From the NCBI GenBank assembly GCA_963662155.1, contig OY759270.1:8036461-8100460 (forward strand): a stretch of DNA of 64,000 nucleotides. Reading direction: 5' to 3'. This DNA is from Lamellibrachia columna (Eukaryota; Annelida; Polychaeta; Sabellida; Siboglinidae). Positions 22,717 through 36,074 of the stretch are shown piece by piece (within the stretch, counting starts at the first letter, position 1; every line of letters starts with the position of its first letter). Below the pieces are notes generated by a model. That model was not told where the DNA came from. It made no database searches and worked only from the letters and a program-made list of their open reading frames with translations. The translations under genes were made by a program, and so were the position numbers.

Positions 22717-24150
22717 CTGTGATATGTTTGTCCAAGAAACGATATAAACATCAAATACAATCTTGCATTATTTAAAATGGCGTCTACATGTGCAAGATAA
22801 ATGGCCAATGCCAACTAGCGGAATTCGCGGAGAACACAATTTCTATAGTGTCTAATAGGGGATGTGCCCACGTTTCTTGATACTGTTTTATAGAACCATT
22901 ATTATTTTTGTCAGCGATGCACCAACATTTTATTGATGGTATATTGGCCTGAGGCATTGGGCAAACATTGCTATAATGACTGTCACGTATGAACTACCAA
23001 GTTATCACGTCCTGGAGACGGGCATTTTTGCTACTGTATTTAATGCGTTTTAAGAATACGAATGCGAATAAGAATACATTTGTTTAAAAAATAGTTAACT
23101 AAGAACCTCTGTGTATTTAAGTGTGTACGTGTTTTCGAATGTACACGTGCATATAGGCATATATATGTATGTGTAATAATAATAATATATATATCATTCA
23201 AAGCAACAGATGTGTGCAGCAATGTATATATATATATACATACATATATATGTATGTATATATATATATACATTGCTGCACACATATGTATATATACATA
23301 TATATATATACATGTATATATATATACATACATGTATACGACATTGAGCTTGACGATGGTGTTTGCTAATATACAGAGGTGATGACATGTATTACATAAT
23401 GTACCTTGTGTGTGCCATATTTCTACGGTTGTTTGATTTGTATGTCACTGTATGTTAGAGCTACTCGTGAATATTTTCCACTACTAGTTCCACATTCTTG
23501 TGTATTTCTTGTTATGCTAAGACATGTTTATCATTAAACGGCGAATATGTTCTCTACACCATCAACCAAGTTAGTGCACCTCTTACCTAATTAGTAACTA
23601 CTAAAGGCCAAACTCCGTCAAGTCAAATTTAAAGCTGGGAAACAAAACTCATGGTTTGGGCCTACGCACCTATAAGAGTTACTAAAACAACCATTTGCAA
23701 CTACAATTAATAATTTCACGCCTGTGGTTTAGTAGCAAAACTTTTTCCAAACACATCTTAATTTAACGAGCTTTATATGTTTATCGGTCTCGCTGGTTAA
23801 CATGTCAGCCCTCAATCAACCGGAGAAATGATCTCCCACTTTTAAAAGACATTCTGAGTAAACCACAGGCGTGATATTCTTGATTTTAGTTGCACATGGT
23901 TAATATTCATTATCTAATTTCTCCAAAGCCATTAATATTTTGTTTCGCTTTAAAACACAATAAGCGATGTAGCATAATTGTTAACAGCGTCTAGCTTACA
24001 CACGACATGACAACTTGAACACTGTATTGAAACGTGTTAATCGGACAACTTACTTAAACTATGCATATCGTTGTTATTTTCACACTAAGAGCCACCTACG
24101 AATTAGTATCACATGATTCAAATATCAGATGAACAATACTTCTTCTACCC
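22717..24150. other. downstream of DEG/ENaC gene: microsatellites and a dispersed repeat
   Basis: Contains TA/TATG tracts with inverted symmetry at about 23165-23335 (tgtgtgcagcaatgtatata against tatatacattgctgcacaca) and dispersed repeat copy C. No gene seen. Confidence 0.6.
23630..23930. repeat. dispersed repeat, copy C
   Basis: Shares tcaatcaacc, cacctataagagttac, and gatattcttgattttagtt with copies A and B. In this copy acgcctgtggtttagta and taaaccacaggcgtgat form an inverted pair, so the element may be a foldback/MITE. Confidence 0.6.
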
Positions 24151-26231
24151 CTTGTTCCCTTGCGAGGTGGGCGCCTCAACACTTAGTCTGTTCTGTCCAC
24201 TTGTTCCCTTGCGAGGTGGGCGCCTCAACACTTAGTCTGTTCTGTCCACTTGTTCCCTTGCGAGGTGGGCGCCTCAACACTTAGTCTGTTCCGTCCTCGT
24301 GTTCCCTTGCGAGGTAGGCGCCACAACACTTAGTATGTTCTGTCCACTTGTTCCCTTGCGAGGTAGGCGCCACAACACTTAGTCTGTTCCGTCCTCGTGT
24401 TCCCTTGCGAGGTAGGCGCCATAACACTTAGTATGTTCTGTCCTCTTGTTCCCTTACGAGGTAGGCGCCACAACACTTAGTCTGTTCCGTCCTCGTGTTC
24501 CCTTGCGAGGTGGGCGCCACAACACTTAGTCTGTTCCGTCCTCATGTTCCCTTGCGAGGTGGGCGCCACAACACTTAGTCTGTTCCGTCCTCGTGTTCCC
24601 TTGCGAGGTGGGCGCCACAACACTTAATCTGTTCCGTCCTCGTGTTCCCTTGCGAGGTGGGCGCCACAACACTTAGTCTGTTCCGTCCTCGTGTTCCCTT
24701 GCGAGGTGGGCGCCACAACACTTAGTCTGTTCCGTCCTCATGTTCCCTTGCGAGGTAGGCGCCACAACACTTAGTCTGTTCCGTCCTCATGTTCCCTTGC
24801 GAAGTGGGCGCCACAACACTTAGTCTGTTCCGTCCTCGTGTTCCCTTGCGAGGTGGGCGCCACAACACTTAGTCTGTTCCGTCCTCGTGTTCCCTTGCGA
24901 GGTAGGCGCCACAACACTTAGTCTGTTCCGTCCTCGTGTTCCCTTGCGAAGTGGGCGCCACAACACTTAGTCTGTTCTGTCCACTTGTTCCCTTGCGAGG
25001 TGGGCGCCACCACACTTAGTCTGTTCCGTCCACTTGTTCCCTTGTGAAGTGGGCGCCACAACACTTAGTCTGTTCTGTCCACTTGTTCCCTTGCGAGGTG
25101 GGCGCCACCACACTTAGTCTGTTCCGTCCACTTGTTCCCTTGCGAAGTGGGCGCCACAACACTTAGTCTGTTCCGTCCACTTGTTCCCTTGCGAGGTGGG
25201 CGCCACAACACTTAGTCTGTTGCGCCCTCTTGTTCCCTTGCGAGGTGGGCGCCACAACACTTAGTCTGTTCTGTCCACTTGTTCCCTTGCGAGGTAGGCG
25301 CCACAACACTTAGTCTGTTCCGTCCACTTGATCCCTTGCGAGGTGGGCGCCACAACACTTAGTCTGTTCTGTCCACTTGTTCCCTTGCGAGGTGGGCGCC
25401 ACCACACTTAGTCTGTTCCGTCCTCTTGTTCCCTTGCTAGGTGGGCCCCACAACACTTAGTCTGCTCCGTCCTCTTGTTCCCTTGTGAGGTGGGCGCCAC
25501 AACACTTAGTCTGTTCCGTCCACTTGTTCCCTTGCGAGGTGGGCGCCACAACACTTAGTCTGTTCCGTCCTCTTGTTCCCTTGCGAGGTGGGCCCCACAA
25601 CACTTAGTCTGCTCCGTCCTCTTGTTCCCTTGCGAGGTGGGCGCCACAACACTTAGTCTGTTCCGTCCTCTTGTTCCCTTGCGAGGTGGGCGCCACAACA
25701 CTTAGTCTGTTTTGTCCACTTGTTCCCTTGCGAGGTGGGCGCCACAACACTTAGTCTGTTCCGTCCACTTGTTCCCTTGCGAGGTGGGCGCCACAACACT
25801 TAGTCTGTTCTGTCCACTTGTTCCCTTGCGAGGTGGGCGCCACCACACTTAGTCTGTTCCGTCCTCTTGTTCCCTTGCGAGGTGGGCCCCACAACACTTA
25901 ATCTGCTCCGTCCTCTTGTTCCCTTGCGAGGTGGGCGCCACAACACTTAGTCTGTTCCGTCCTCTTGTTCCCTTGCGAGGTGGGCCCCACAACACTTAGT
26001 CTGCTCCGTCCTCTTGTTCCCTTGCGAGGTGGGCGCCACAACACTTAGTCTGTTCCGTCCACTTGTTCCCTTGCGAGGTGGGCGCCACAACACTTAGTCT
26101 GTTCCGTCCACTTGTTCCCTTGCGAGGTGGGCGCCACAACACTTAGTCTGTTCCGTCCACTTGTTCCCTTGCGAGGTGGGCGCCACAACGCTTAGTCTGT
26201 TCCGTCCACTTGTTCCCTTGCGAAGTGGGCG
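24151..26231. repeat. 49-bp minisatellite, about 42 copies
   Basis: Units contain cttgttcccttgcgaggtgg, gcgccacaacacttag and tctgttccgtcc. Variants are regionally clustered (cctcg in the first third, ccacttg later), and a gggccccac/tctgctcc double variant recurs at spacings that are multiples of 49, showing multi-unit amplification. Lies between genes. Confidence 0.97.
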
Positions 26232-26342
26232 GTTGTTATGCATGAGAATACAACGCGAAGAATATCCAGGCACATTTGGCACTGGCGTTGTTACACCGCC
26301 TGCTTCGTTCGAAGAATCGCCGGCAGCAAAAGTTTGCCTGTT

Positions 26343-26385
26343 GCATAGGCGGATCCATACCCTGAAAAGGGGGTGCCGGGCAGGA
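26343..26385. repeat. transposon-end-like block
   Basis: ataggcggatccatacc plus aaaagggggtgccggg resembles, in reverse, the block at 12020-12066. Probably an end of the same unknown dispersed element. Confidence 0.35.
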
Positions 26386-26403
26386 CTTCTAGTTATCAAA
26401 ATT

Positions 26404-26407
26404 TCTA

Positions 26408-26439
<32 letters not shown>

Positions 26440-26441
26440 CA
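26404..26441. repeat. (ACGC)n microsatellite
   Basis: About nine units of acgc. Confidence 0.95.
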
Positions 26442-26639
26442 GTAGTCTCATCAGACCTCCTGCACCAAGCTGCTCTACCATTCGTCTTCCGGCCATCCAC
26501 AACACCATCGTTATAGACATCGTCGTTAGGCCCACTAAGAGCGGTGGACGAGGGCCTTAAAAATATAACATCTGTGTTGGAATTAACTTAATATTTAAAA
26601 CTGACACGCACTAACCGATTCACATGTTTATTCCGTGAC

Positions 26640-26905
26640 ATACCATGTGCACATTGTCGTCAAGTAGCAGAAGAAATATGCTCCAAATTAGTAATTATGG
26701 GCGCAGGACGTCAGGTGATGTTACGGTACCCATCACAAAACGTCGTACATTTATATTTATGCATGGTTATTGTCAAGTACCTTTAGTGATATACTTATAA
26801 TAATGCATATTAACATGAAATGCGTGTGTACTGATCTGTTTATCGCATTTTTATAAGGTTCCAAATCGGCTCCAAAAATGTACGTTTTCGGAGCCTTGAC
26901 CTTTT
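26640..26905. repeat. dispersed non-coding repeat, copy 1
   Basis: Shares agcagaagaaatatgctcc, ggttattgtcaagtaccttt, acatgaaatgcgtg and tttttataaggtt with 51645-52165 in the same order. The family is unknown. Confidence 0.6.
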
Positions 26906-27448
26906 CGGCGATGGCTGCGCCTGTAACTCCGGAGAAACACAACAGAAACTCCAAGAATTCCTCACTGATCCTCTCATTTTCATCTTTCATGCAAAGATTA
27001 TGCATTTTTTTGTTTGACGAACCACGTGCCTCAACAGCGTTGATGAAATAATTTTTTTTTCGCATTTCGGACTATGTTATCTTTGAAGCTAATAGGGTGT
27101 TATCGCTATATGTCACCAAATGCGTCTCCATCACCACGTCGCCGTGATTCTCATCATTGCCGAGATGGGTGGCGTCTTGGCGGTGGTTTCTCGTGGCGAT
27201 ATTCTGCTTTTCACATAGAATACCGTCTTTACAGTGGGCTGCAACTTAAGGCGGTTGTCTTTCTCAATAGTTTGCAAACTTGACAACAGCTGCTGACGAG
27301 GGGAACTTCATAAAACAAACCATAGGGCCCAATGGTTGCATTGCCCCTAGTTTATACCAAAGTATGTTAGAAATGTCCTCATCTGAGGAATGAATACAGG
27401 ATGACGCCATCTTGGGGTGTCTCGACAATTTTGACTTGATGAATCAAT

Positions 27449-27450
<2 letters not shown>
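26906..27450. other. no feature recognised
   Basis: Small ORFs on both strands look random. No RNA gene or repeat seen. Confidence 0.4.
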
Positions 27451-27529
<79 letters not shown>

Positions 27530-27881
27530 TTTCTTTCACACACAGGCTGTTATGGCACAGATGACTAGCATCTAAGCCTGGGTCAACACGTGTGATCCTA
27601 TGCTGAAGCATGTAACTGAGCCCATGCACTGTCACTGTACGACTGTAGCCACATCTGAGTCGGCAATTAATAACTCCATATTTATCAATTCTTCCTTTTG
27701 TGCAGCCTGTCCACAGTACACACTCATTGTTTGATGACAGACACACGTTTTCATGCATTTTATCAGTATATTTTTGCAAAAAAACCCTCCTCCATGACTG
27801 TTCAATGGCTACCGCATTTCCGTTGCCAGGGTACCTATTTATAGACATCACAATGTTTGCGAAAAAAATTGAATTTAACAT
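27444..27881 (-). pseudogene. His-Me-finger (HNH) endonuclease relic, copy 1, truncated at (TA)n
   Basis: Read leftward from 27840 the ORF gives NECVLWTGCTKGR, KYGVINCRLRCGYSR and LDASHLCHNSLCVKESH. This is the zinc-binding loop of His-Me-finger homing-type endonucleases (pattern C-x-L-W-x-G ... S-H-x-C-H-N-x-x-C-x-x-x-x-H). Straight after SHI a (TA)n tract of 76 bases begins (27451-27526), and beyond it the sequence is unrelated, so the C-terminal zinc ligands are missing. The segment 27527-27840 is nearly identical to 31255-31569. Compared with copy 2, an AG splice acceptor before KYTDKMHEN has been lost here. It is unlikely to make an active enzyme. Confidence 0.65.
27451..27526. repeat. 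(TA)38 microsatellite
   Basis: Pure TA run abutting the endonuclease relic at the codon after Ser-His-Ile. Confidence 0.97.
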
Positions 27882-27888
27882 ATTTTAG

Positions 27889-28683
27889 AGACACACGTAA
27901 TTATCATGCACTCAGCCAAAAAATGTATTACATCCGTCTATATGTTTGGTTTTTAGACACATTTGAGCAGTACCACCCCACTGGACAATGCATACACAGA
28001 ATAGCCACTTCTGTGTGTAGCAACCTGTAATCCACCTTAACTCTTGAAAGTACACATTTTCTCAGCTAGTATGTATGAATTCCTAACACAATGTTTCAGA
28101 AAGGTCAGCATGTGTTTTGTAAGCACATTGTATTCAGCCAGTTTTTATTTTAAACTGAAAATGATATTTTTTTTGCCTCTTGCCCTATTACACAGATGTA
28201 AATATACACAAGATTCACCTTAAACTGTGAATTCCTTCAAAGCTAGTCATCTCAACTAGTTCAATTGCATAACATTATACAACCTAATTATCAAACTAGC
28301 AATAACAAAGGCACTTGCCTGGTGGATCAGCTCCAGCCAGCCAGTAGACTTTATCAGATAGCATGCTGCCCTGTCCAAGATTTCCCCAAGCCACAAAAGG
28401 GCGTACTACCTCAGATGGTCTCCACAGTAGGCGCATGTGTCTAATTACCTGAAGTAAACAAAAACTGACCAATAAGTCATTATATTGCAATGTCATTGAC
28501 TGAGATTGATATACATGTCCAAATCGAGGCTTTACTAATGCAATTCTCTCCCCTCCCCCCTATGATACAGATGTTCTGTCACTGTCATTTGGACTTTCAG
28601 ACTGATTAGAGGTCTGTGATTTCAAATAACGATTTGTCACTTTCAACTGTAATTTTGCCTGGATTACCGGGCATTGTTACAAA
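27889..28683. other. mostly non-coding, one doubtful exon
   Basis: On the minus strand 28447-28322 reads HMRLLWRPSEVVRPFVAW and LSDKVYWLAGADPP between an acceptor-like cttcag and a GC-type donor. It could be a transposon-derived exon, but I do not recognise it. The rest shows nothing. Confidence 0.25.
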
Positions 28684-30826
28684 ATGGAAGCGACAGTAAT
28701 TGAGAATAGTGAGAGTAAAATTAAGAGTGAGAGTGAGGTTAAGAGTAAGTGCCAACCACCCCCTGGTGGCATTAAGAAAGTGCGCCGTTTCAAACGTGGC
28801 CATCCATACTGGGGACCACAAAATGCTGCAACATCAGAAACTCGACAAACGAACCGCAGCATGTGGCTGCGACGACTGAACATGGATGAATATTCAAGAG
28901 TGGTACATGTAACCCCTGGTGGACTGCTAACAGTGCCCGATGCTGATGGCATATGTGGAAATAGCAAGATTCTACTACCACGACCAGATAAATGCCCTGA
29001 CTTAACAGACAGCTACCTTCACAACAGAAGAGACTGATGGAGTTTCTGAGATGCGTCTGCTAAACATGCAGAAGAATGTGGCAATGTGGAATGAGTGTTT
29101 CACAGAGCATGCGAAAAACACGACATGCACATCTCCACAGTTAGAAGTACACAACGAAAGACAAGCACTGTGAATATCAGTCAGGCATGCACAAATTGTA
29201 CACTGAAGTAGACACTGGCAGTTGTGGTCAAAAACCAGCTACATCAAATGTGGCACTCCATGTTGGACTTCAGGATTCGACAATGGGAATCACAAAGAGG
29301 CGTCACATTCTGGCTGCAACGAACACACCCCCTCCAAGCCGATGTGGATTGCAAAGAAATGCAGACAGGGTTGCCGCTATCACTGCCCAGGCAACAATGG
29401 ATGATTTGAAGCAGAAAAGAGAGCAAACAAAAGAGATTAACATTATGCGTGGTCTGCCAGAAAATGTCCCGATCAACATAAGCATGGATGTGAGGTATAA
29501 CGCAACAGCACATAAGAATAGTTATGGAGTCGGGCAGGCTGCATCGCAAGCTATCGGAGCTGCCATAGAGTGGCAGACATATCAACACCAGATCATAGGT
29601 TTTCATCTAGCGAATAAGCTGCGCAAAGTAGGCGCCATGCTTCGCAGTCAAGGTCACAATGTCACATGCCCAGGTCATGGGCGATGCTCGGCAACTCTAC
29701 GAGCAGTGGATCCAATCTCGGAGTATGAAATTGGCAAACAGATAGGCCACAGTTTCGCACAGGACAACGTCGCAATCATATATGTGGCTACTGATGGAGA
29801 TGCTTTAGCTTCTCGTGGGGTACAGGATGCTATGCCAGCAGCCCCCATAGAAAGACAGGCTGACACAACACACCTTGGTCAGACGCAATTTAGACATATC
29901 ATGAAAGCTTCATTCTCCCCCCGAATGTTTCCGGGAGAAACAGCCATCATCAGAGCAGAAAAGAAAAGAATGTTTGCTGAAGATGTGGAGACCAGATGCC
30001 AGAAGATCTACACAAGTGTGCACACCCTGTATTCCAGTGACATTAATACCATCACTAGTAAGATGCCAAAGATAATTCAAACTACTGTAGATTGCTATGC
30101 TGGTTCATGCAAAAACTGTCGCCGACATGCAGTGGTATGCCGACAACAATTGGTGGCATAAATCACAGCACTTGAAGGCAAGTGGTATGAGATGACTGAA
30201 TATGACAGTTGGCGATAGGTTAACACCCCAAGGGTGGATAGAAATGCGTCTCAGAAATGCAGCACTTCAGATGACACAACATAGATTAACCACAGACAAG
30301 AATGAATCGATCAACAGATCGTTCTCTGCTTCCCTTCCAAAGAATGTGAACTTCAGCAGAAATGCACAGGGACGAGTGTGTTCAGTCATTGATCGTATAA
30401 ATTATGGAGCTGGAAATTCAATGCTACGAAAACTGGAAAATGTAAAGTGTCCTATCACAAAGGGTGGCTCGGGCAGTCAAACGCATTCAGCACGACGTGG
30501 TCTACCAGCGAGCATATTCCAGACAGCCATCAGTGCGACTGCACAGACGGCATACAAAATTAAAGAGAATGAAAGACTATTTTGAAGCAAAAGAGAAACG
30601 GCGTCAAGAAGACAGATACAGAAAAGGTCAGCTCGACCCAAAACCTGCAACTCGAGCAAGTGTGGCTAAGGCATCAACTTCAGGATTGACAAGCATAGCC
30701 ACTGCTATTAGGCCAGTGGTGAAAAGAAGGCGGCGGCAGAGAAAGCCACCTGCAGATCGCACTGATCACCCATATTCGTTAAGATCACGGACATCTGCTG
30801 ATCACAACTATGCCAGCAGAGAGTAA
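28684..30826 (+). pseudogene. broken Mutator-like transposase of a second subfamily
   Basis: The pieces run in order. 28684-29037: KKVRRFKRGHPYWGPQ, the usual basic GHPFWGP-like start. Another frame: MRLLNMQKNVAMWNECF. 29187-30161: the core, with NVALHVGLQDSTMG, NTPPPSRCGLQ, MDVRYNATAHKNSYGVGQA, VTCPGHGRCSATL, DPISEYEIGKQIG, YVATDGDALASRGV and MKASFSPRMFPGE. 30202-30470: TTDKNESINRSFSASLPK and NFSRNAQGRV. 30464-30826: a basic tail ending at TAA/TAG. These match a family of long transposase-like proteins common in marine invertebrates; the Asp residues of VRYN and TDGD are probable catalytic residues. At least three frameshifts (about 29030, 30160-30200 and 30470) and in-frame stops break it. 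No terminal inverted repeats were found. Confidence 0.6.
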
Positions 30827-30829
30827 ACA

Positions 30830-31096
30830 CACAAGAACTATGCACACACAACATTCTAATAATGCAATATTCTGTATTTCATGCAGCATCTACTATCTAC
30901 CTACTGACATCTCTGCGAGCACAATCATACGAAGACCTAGAGACCAAGACACACCACATACTGCTGACACTGATACCAAGACCAATACACACAATGCAAC
31001 ACCAGTTATGATGGCTAACTGACATTGATGCACATCAGTGATTAAAACGTTGATTCGAAACAGTTCATTCTACACAACTCGAAAAAATGTAAGTTT
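30830..31096. other. no feature recognised
   Basis: Low-complexity AC-rich sequence downstream of the broken transposase. Confidence 0.4.
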
Positions 31097-31206
31097 TTAC
31101 CATTTTTTAAATTTCAACTCTAATAGGCACTGGGGGTATTTCCCATGACCAAAGCAAATGTTTTTAGCTATGCGATATTGCCTGTTGTTATTTACAGAGT
31201 GTGGCT

Positions 31207-31257
<51 letters not shown>

Positions 31258-31534
31258 TTTCTTTCACACACAGGCTGTTATGGCACAGATGACTAGCATC
31301 TAAGCCTGGGTCAACACGTGTGATCCTATGCTGAAGCATGTAACTGAGCCTATGCACTGTCACTGTACGACTGTAGCCACATCTGAGTCGGTAATTAATA
31401 ACTCCATATTTAACAATTCTTCCTTTTGTGCAGCCTGTCCACAGTACACACTCATTGTTTGATGACAGACACACGTTTTCATGCATTTTATCAGTATATT
31501 TCTGCAAAACAAAACCTCCTCTATGACTGTTCAA
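31097..31534 (-). CDS. His-Me-finger (HNH) endonuclease ORF, copy 2, with in-frame (TA)n
   Basis: The same reading as copy 1 (ECVLWTGCTKGR, VHRLSYMLQHRIT, LDASHLCHNSLCVKESH), but here the ORF passes through a 46-base (TA)23 tract read as Ile-Tyr repeats and resumes with MEPHSVNNNRQYRIAK, then CFGHGKYPQCLLEL. Those residues are the expected second half of the zinc-loop endonuclease fold (pattern E-P-H-x-x-N-N-x-R and C-x-G-H ... C). The repeat therefore sits inside the catalytic/zinc module without breaking the frame. ttttgttttgcag at about 31518-31506 could be a splice acceptor for an exon starting at KYTDKMHEN. Function would be DNA cleavage; whether it is expressed is unknown. Confidence 0.6.
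31209..31254. repeat. (TA)23 microsatellite inside endonuclease ORF
   Basis: Pure TA run within the reading frame of the copy 2 endonuclease. Confidence 0.97.
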
Positions 31535-31569
31535 TGGCTACCGCATTTCCGTTGCCAGGGTACCTATTT

Positions 31570-32842
<1,273 letters not shown>

Positions 32843-33344
32843 ATCATGTGTTGTCTCTTTCATTTTAAAATCCCATGTAAATCCAAGTAAAATTACTAAT
32901 GAAAGTGACAAAACCGTTATCTGAATGCAAAGACGTCTAATCCGCCTGAGAATCCAGATGACAGTGACATAAGACCAGTATATTAGGGGTGGTGGGGACA
33001 TATTCTCACTAGTGCAGCCTCCGCCTGGTAAGTTACATCAAAACAGGGCAAGTCACATTATAATATATTTACAGACAGCAGTCAACGTTTGTTTATTTCA
33101 GTTAATTGGACACAGTCACGTTTCATCAAGTCTATATGACGAACACACATCTATAGGGAGTTGATAAAATCCTGAACCGGCTTGTATTGTATATGATAAC
33201 GTAGCCGAAACTGAAGATGGACGATATAGTGATTAACAAAAATGATGGACAAACTAACAAATTGGCGGACAAACTCACAACAATGATGGATAAACTAACA
33301 AAATGGCGGACTGGACCTACAAAACATAAATTTGTAGGTCTTTG

Positions 33345-33600
33345 GACCTACAATACTAAAAGATGTATGTTTTTGGACATACAATACATAAAGTAGCAGG
33401 TCTTTGGACCTACAATACATAACGTAGCAGGTCGTTGGACCTACAATACATAAAGTAGCAGGTTTTTGGACCTACAATACATAAAGTAGCAGGTCTTTGG
33501 ACCTACAGTACATAAAGTAGCAGGTTTTTTGACCTACAATACATAAAGTTGTTGGTCTTTTGACCTACAATACATAAAATTGTAGGTCCTTGGACCTACA
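33345..33600. repeat. 31-bp tandem repeat with palindromic core, about 8 copies
   Basis: Units contain ggtctttggacctacaatac and ataaagtagca. Most units hold a GGTC...GACC inverted core; at 33585-33602 it is a perfect gtaggtcc/ggacctac palindrome. Confidence 0.9.
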
Positions 33601-33604
33601 ATAC

Positions 33605-34795
33605 AGGAAAGTCAGTGGACTGTATGGTGGAGGCAGTGTGTATGTAGATAGGATGTGGCTGGAGGTAGGAGAGACAGAGGACTGTATGGTGTAGTCAATG
33701 TGTAAAGAGCCAGGATTTGGTTGGAGGTAGTAGAGACGGAGGACTGTATGGTGGAGGCAGTGTGTAAGGAGCAGGGATGTGGCTGGAGGTAGGAAAGACA
33801 GTTGACTGTATGGTGGAGGTAGTGTGTAAGTAGTCAGGATGTGGCTAGTGGTAGGAGAGACAGAGGACAGTTAGGTGGACGCAATGTATCAGGAGCCAGG
33901 ATGTGGCTGGAGGTAGGAAAGACAGAGGATTGTATGATGGACGCAATGTATCAGGAGCCAGGATGTGGCTGGAGGTAGACGAGACAGAGGACTGTATTGA
34001 AGGACGCAATGTATCAGGAGCCAGGATGTGGCTGGAGGTAGGAGAAACAGAGGACTGTATGGCGGAGGCAGTGTGTAAGGAGGAGGGATGTGGCTGGAGG
34101 TTGGAAAGACAGTGGACTGTATGTTGGAGGCAGTGTGTAAGTAGCCAGGATGTGGCTGGAGGTAGGAGAGACAGAGGATTGTATGGTGGACGCAATGTAT
34201 TACGAGCCAGGATGTGGCTGGAGGTAGGAGAGAGAGAGAGGACTGTATGGTGCAGACAATGTGTAAAGAGCCAGCATTTGGTTGGAGGTAGTAGAGACGG
34301 ATGACTGTATGGTGGAGGCAGTGTGTAAGGAGCAGGGATGTAGTTGGAAGTAGTAGAGACGGAGGACTGTATGGCAGAGGCAGTGTGTAAGTAGCCAGTA
34401 TGTGGCTAGTGGTAGGAGAGACAGAGGACAGTATGGTGGAGGCAGTGTGTAAGTAGCCAGGATGTGGTTAGTGGAAGGAGGGACAGAAGACTGAATGGTG
34501 GAGGCAGTGTGTAAGGAGCCAGGATGTGGTTGGAGGTAGGAGAGGCATAAGACTGAATGGTGGGGGCAATGTATCAGGAGCAATGATGTGGCTGTATGTA
34601 GGAGAGACAGAGGATAGTATGGTGGACGCAATGTATCGGAAGCCAGGATGTGGCTGGAGGTAGGAGAGACAGAGGACTGTATGGTGGAGGCAGCGTGTAC
34701 GGAGCAGGGATGTGGCTGGAGGTAGGAGAGACAGAGGACTGTATGATGGAGGCAGTGTGTAAATAGCCAAGATGTGGCTGGAGGTAGCAGAGTGT
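33605..34795. repeat. 62-bp minisatellite, about 19 copies
   Basis: Diverged units with ggatgtggctggaggtagg, agacagaggactgtatgg and aggcagtgtgtaag. Long ORFs in both strands follow from the purine bias and are not genes. Confidence 0.92.
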
Positions 34796-35016
34796 TACTG
34801 CACACAGTGCGGAAGTCCAGACAGGTTTAATGTTGGTAATAGTTTGCCTCGCCTGGTCAATCAGAATATAGGGGGTCTGTGAGTAACACGATCCGTATGA
34901 AACTAAAATCCAGTTCTTTTTATAGCTAGGTGAAGGAACAAACACGCTACACTACATATGCGTGCTTTATTGAAACAACTGTGTTATATAAGTAAGCATG
35001 ATGTGTGTGCCTGCGT

Positions 35017-35061
<45 letters not shown>

Positions 35062-35140
35062 CGTGCGTGTGTGTGTGCGTGTGCGTTTGTGTGTGTGTGC
35101 GTGTGTGTGCGCGCGTGTGTGTGTGTGTGCGTTTGCGTCT
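35017..35140. repeat. (GT)n/(GC)-rich microsatellite
   Basis: GT dinucleotides interrupted by GC. Gives spurious Val/Cys-rich and His/Thr-rich ORFs. Confidence 0.95.
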
Positions 35141-35277
35141 AAAGCGATGCCTGCTGCCGGACTTATCTCTGTCGTTGTTTGCACGAATGGTAACTAATAC
35201 ATACTCCTATGCAGCGAACGCTTTTAAAACGCATCTATAAAACACATAGTTTAACTTTAAGAGACACCGTTATACGA

Positions 35278-35570
35278 TTGCGCGTGTCCTATTTCTACAC
35301 GCCCTCTACCCGGCTACTAGCGGTCTACTATTAAAAAACATGAGACGGGCTGGGTCGTTGGGTCACTGATATCGTCTGTGCGTGACCTAATTCTACACGC
35401 CTGCTAGCCGGCTGCTAGCGGTCTACTGATAAACACCACGAGCCGGGCTGGGTCGTTGGGTCACTGTTATCTTCTGTGCGTGGCCTACTTCTACACGCTT
35501 TCTAGCCGGCTGCTACCGGCCTAGTGATAAAAACATCAAACCGACTTCGCTAGCGGGCCGGGTCGGGTTT
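35278..35570. repeat. about 100-bp tandem repeat, 3 copies
   Basis: Units begin gcgtgNcctaNttctacacg and contain agccggctgctagcggtcta and gggctgggtcgttgggtcac; the third copy is partial and diverged. Confidence 0.85.
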
Positions 35571-35599
35571 CCCATGGCTTATTAATAGCGTGGTGTTAA

Positions 35600-36060
35600 C
35601 ATGGATAAACATTAGGAGTTATGGGTAAATTGTAGGAATTATGGGTAAACTGTAGGAGTTATGGGTAAAGTGCAAGAGCGCATTATTTTCAAATAGTGAC
35701 ATATAACCACAATATGCTGATGATGCACTTTCCGCGACGCGTCTGGTGCGGCTTACGTCAGCTGCATGTCCTTATTTGGTATTGTTCTGTGTGCGGCTTA
35801 CGTCAGCTGCATGTCTTGACACGTTTATAGCTTTCGTCAGCTGTACGTCGGTATGGCAAGAGACTTTAGAGTCCTCTGTCTAACGTTTGTGGACAATATT
35901 GTGTCATTATTTTCAAATATTTAATAACATTTGCTTGTACTCTTATTGAATAGGGGAATTATGGGTAAATTGTAGGAATTATGGGTATACTGTAGGAGTT
36001 ATGTGTCCTGACACGTTTATAGCTTACTTCAGCTGTATGTCGGTATGTCAAGAAAAATAA
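35600..36060. repeat. short interspersed direct repeats
   Basis: ggaattatgggtaaactgta-type units (35612-35670 and again about 35953-36002) and two copies of gtgcggcttacgtcagctgc (about 35746 and 35791). No gene. Confidence 0.7.
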
Positions 36061-36074
36061 AAATTCAATTCAAT

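Noticed and set aside
22095..23388. Ile-Tyr-rich ORFs
   Set aside because: Readings of TA microsatellites with no conserved flanks, unlike the endonuclease ORF at 31097.
24151..26231. Regular repeats that could suggest a CRISPR array
   Set aside because: Units are head-to-tail with no unique spacers, and the DNA is eukaryotic.
26757..27065. 102-residue minus-strand ORF
   Set aside because: Half of it overlaps the dispersed repeat shared with 51645-52165; no conserved motif.
33845..34945. Overlapping 100-200-residue minus-strand ORFs
   Set aside because: The 62-bp minisatellite has strand-biased composition that lacks stops; peptides only reflect the repeat.
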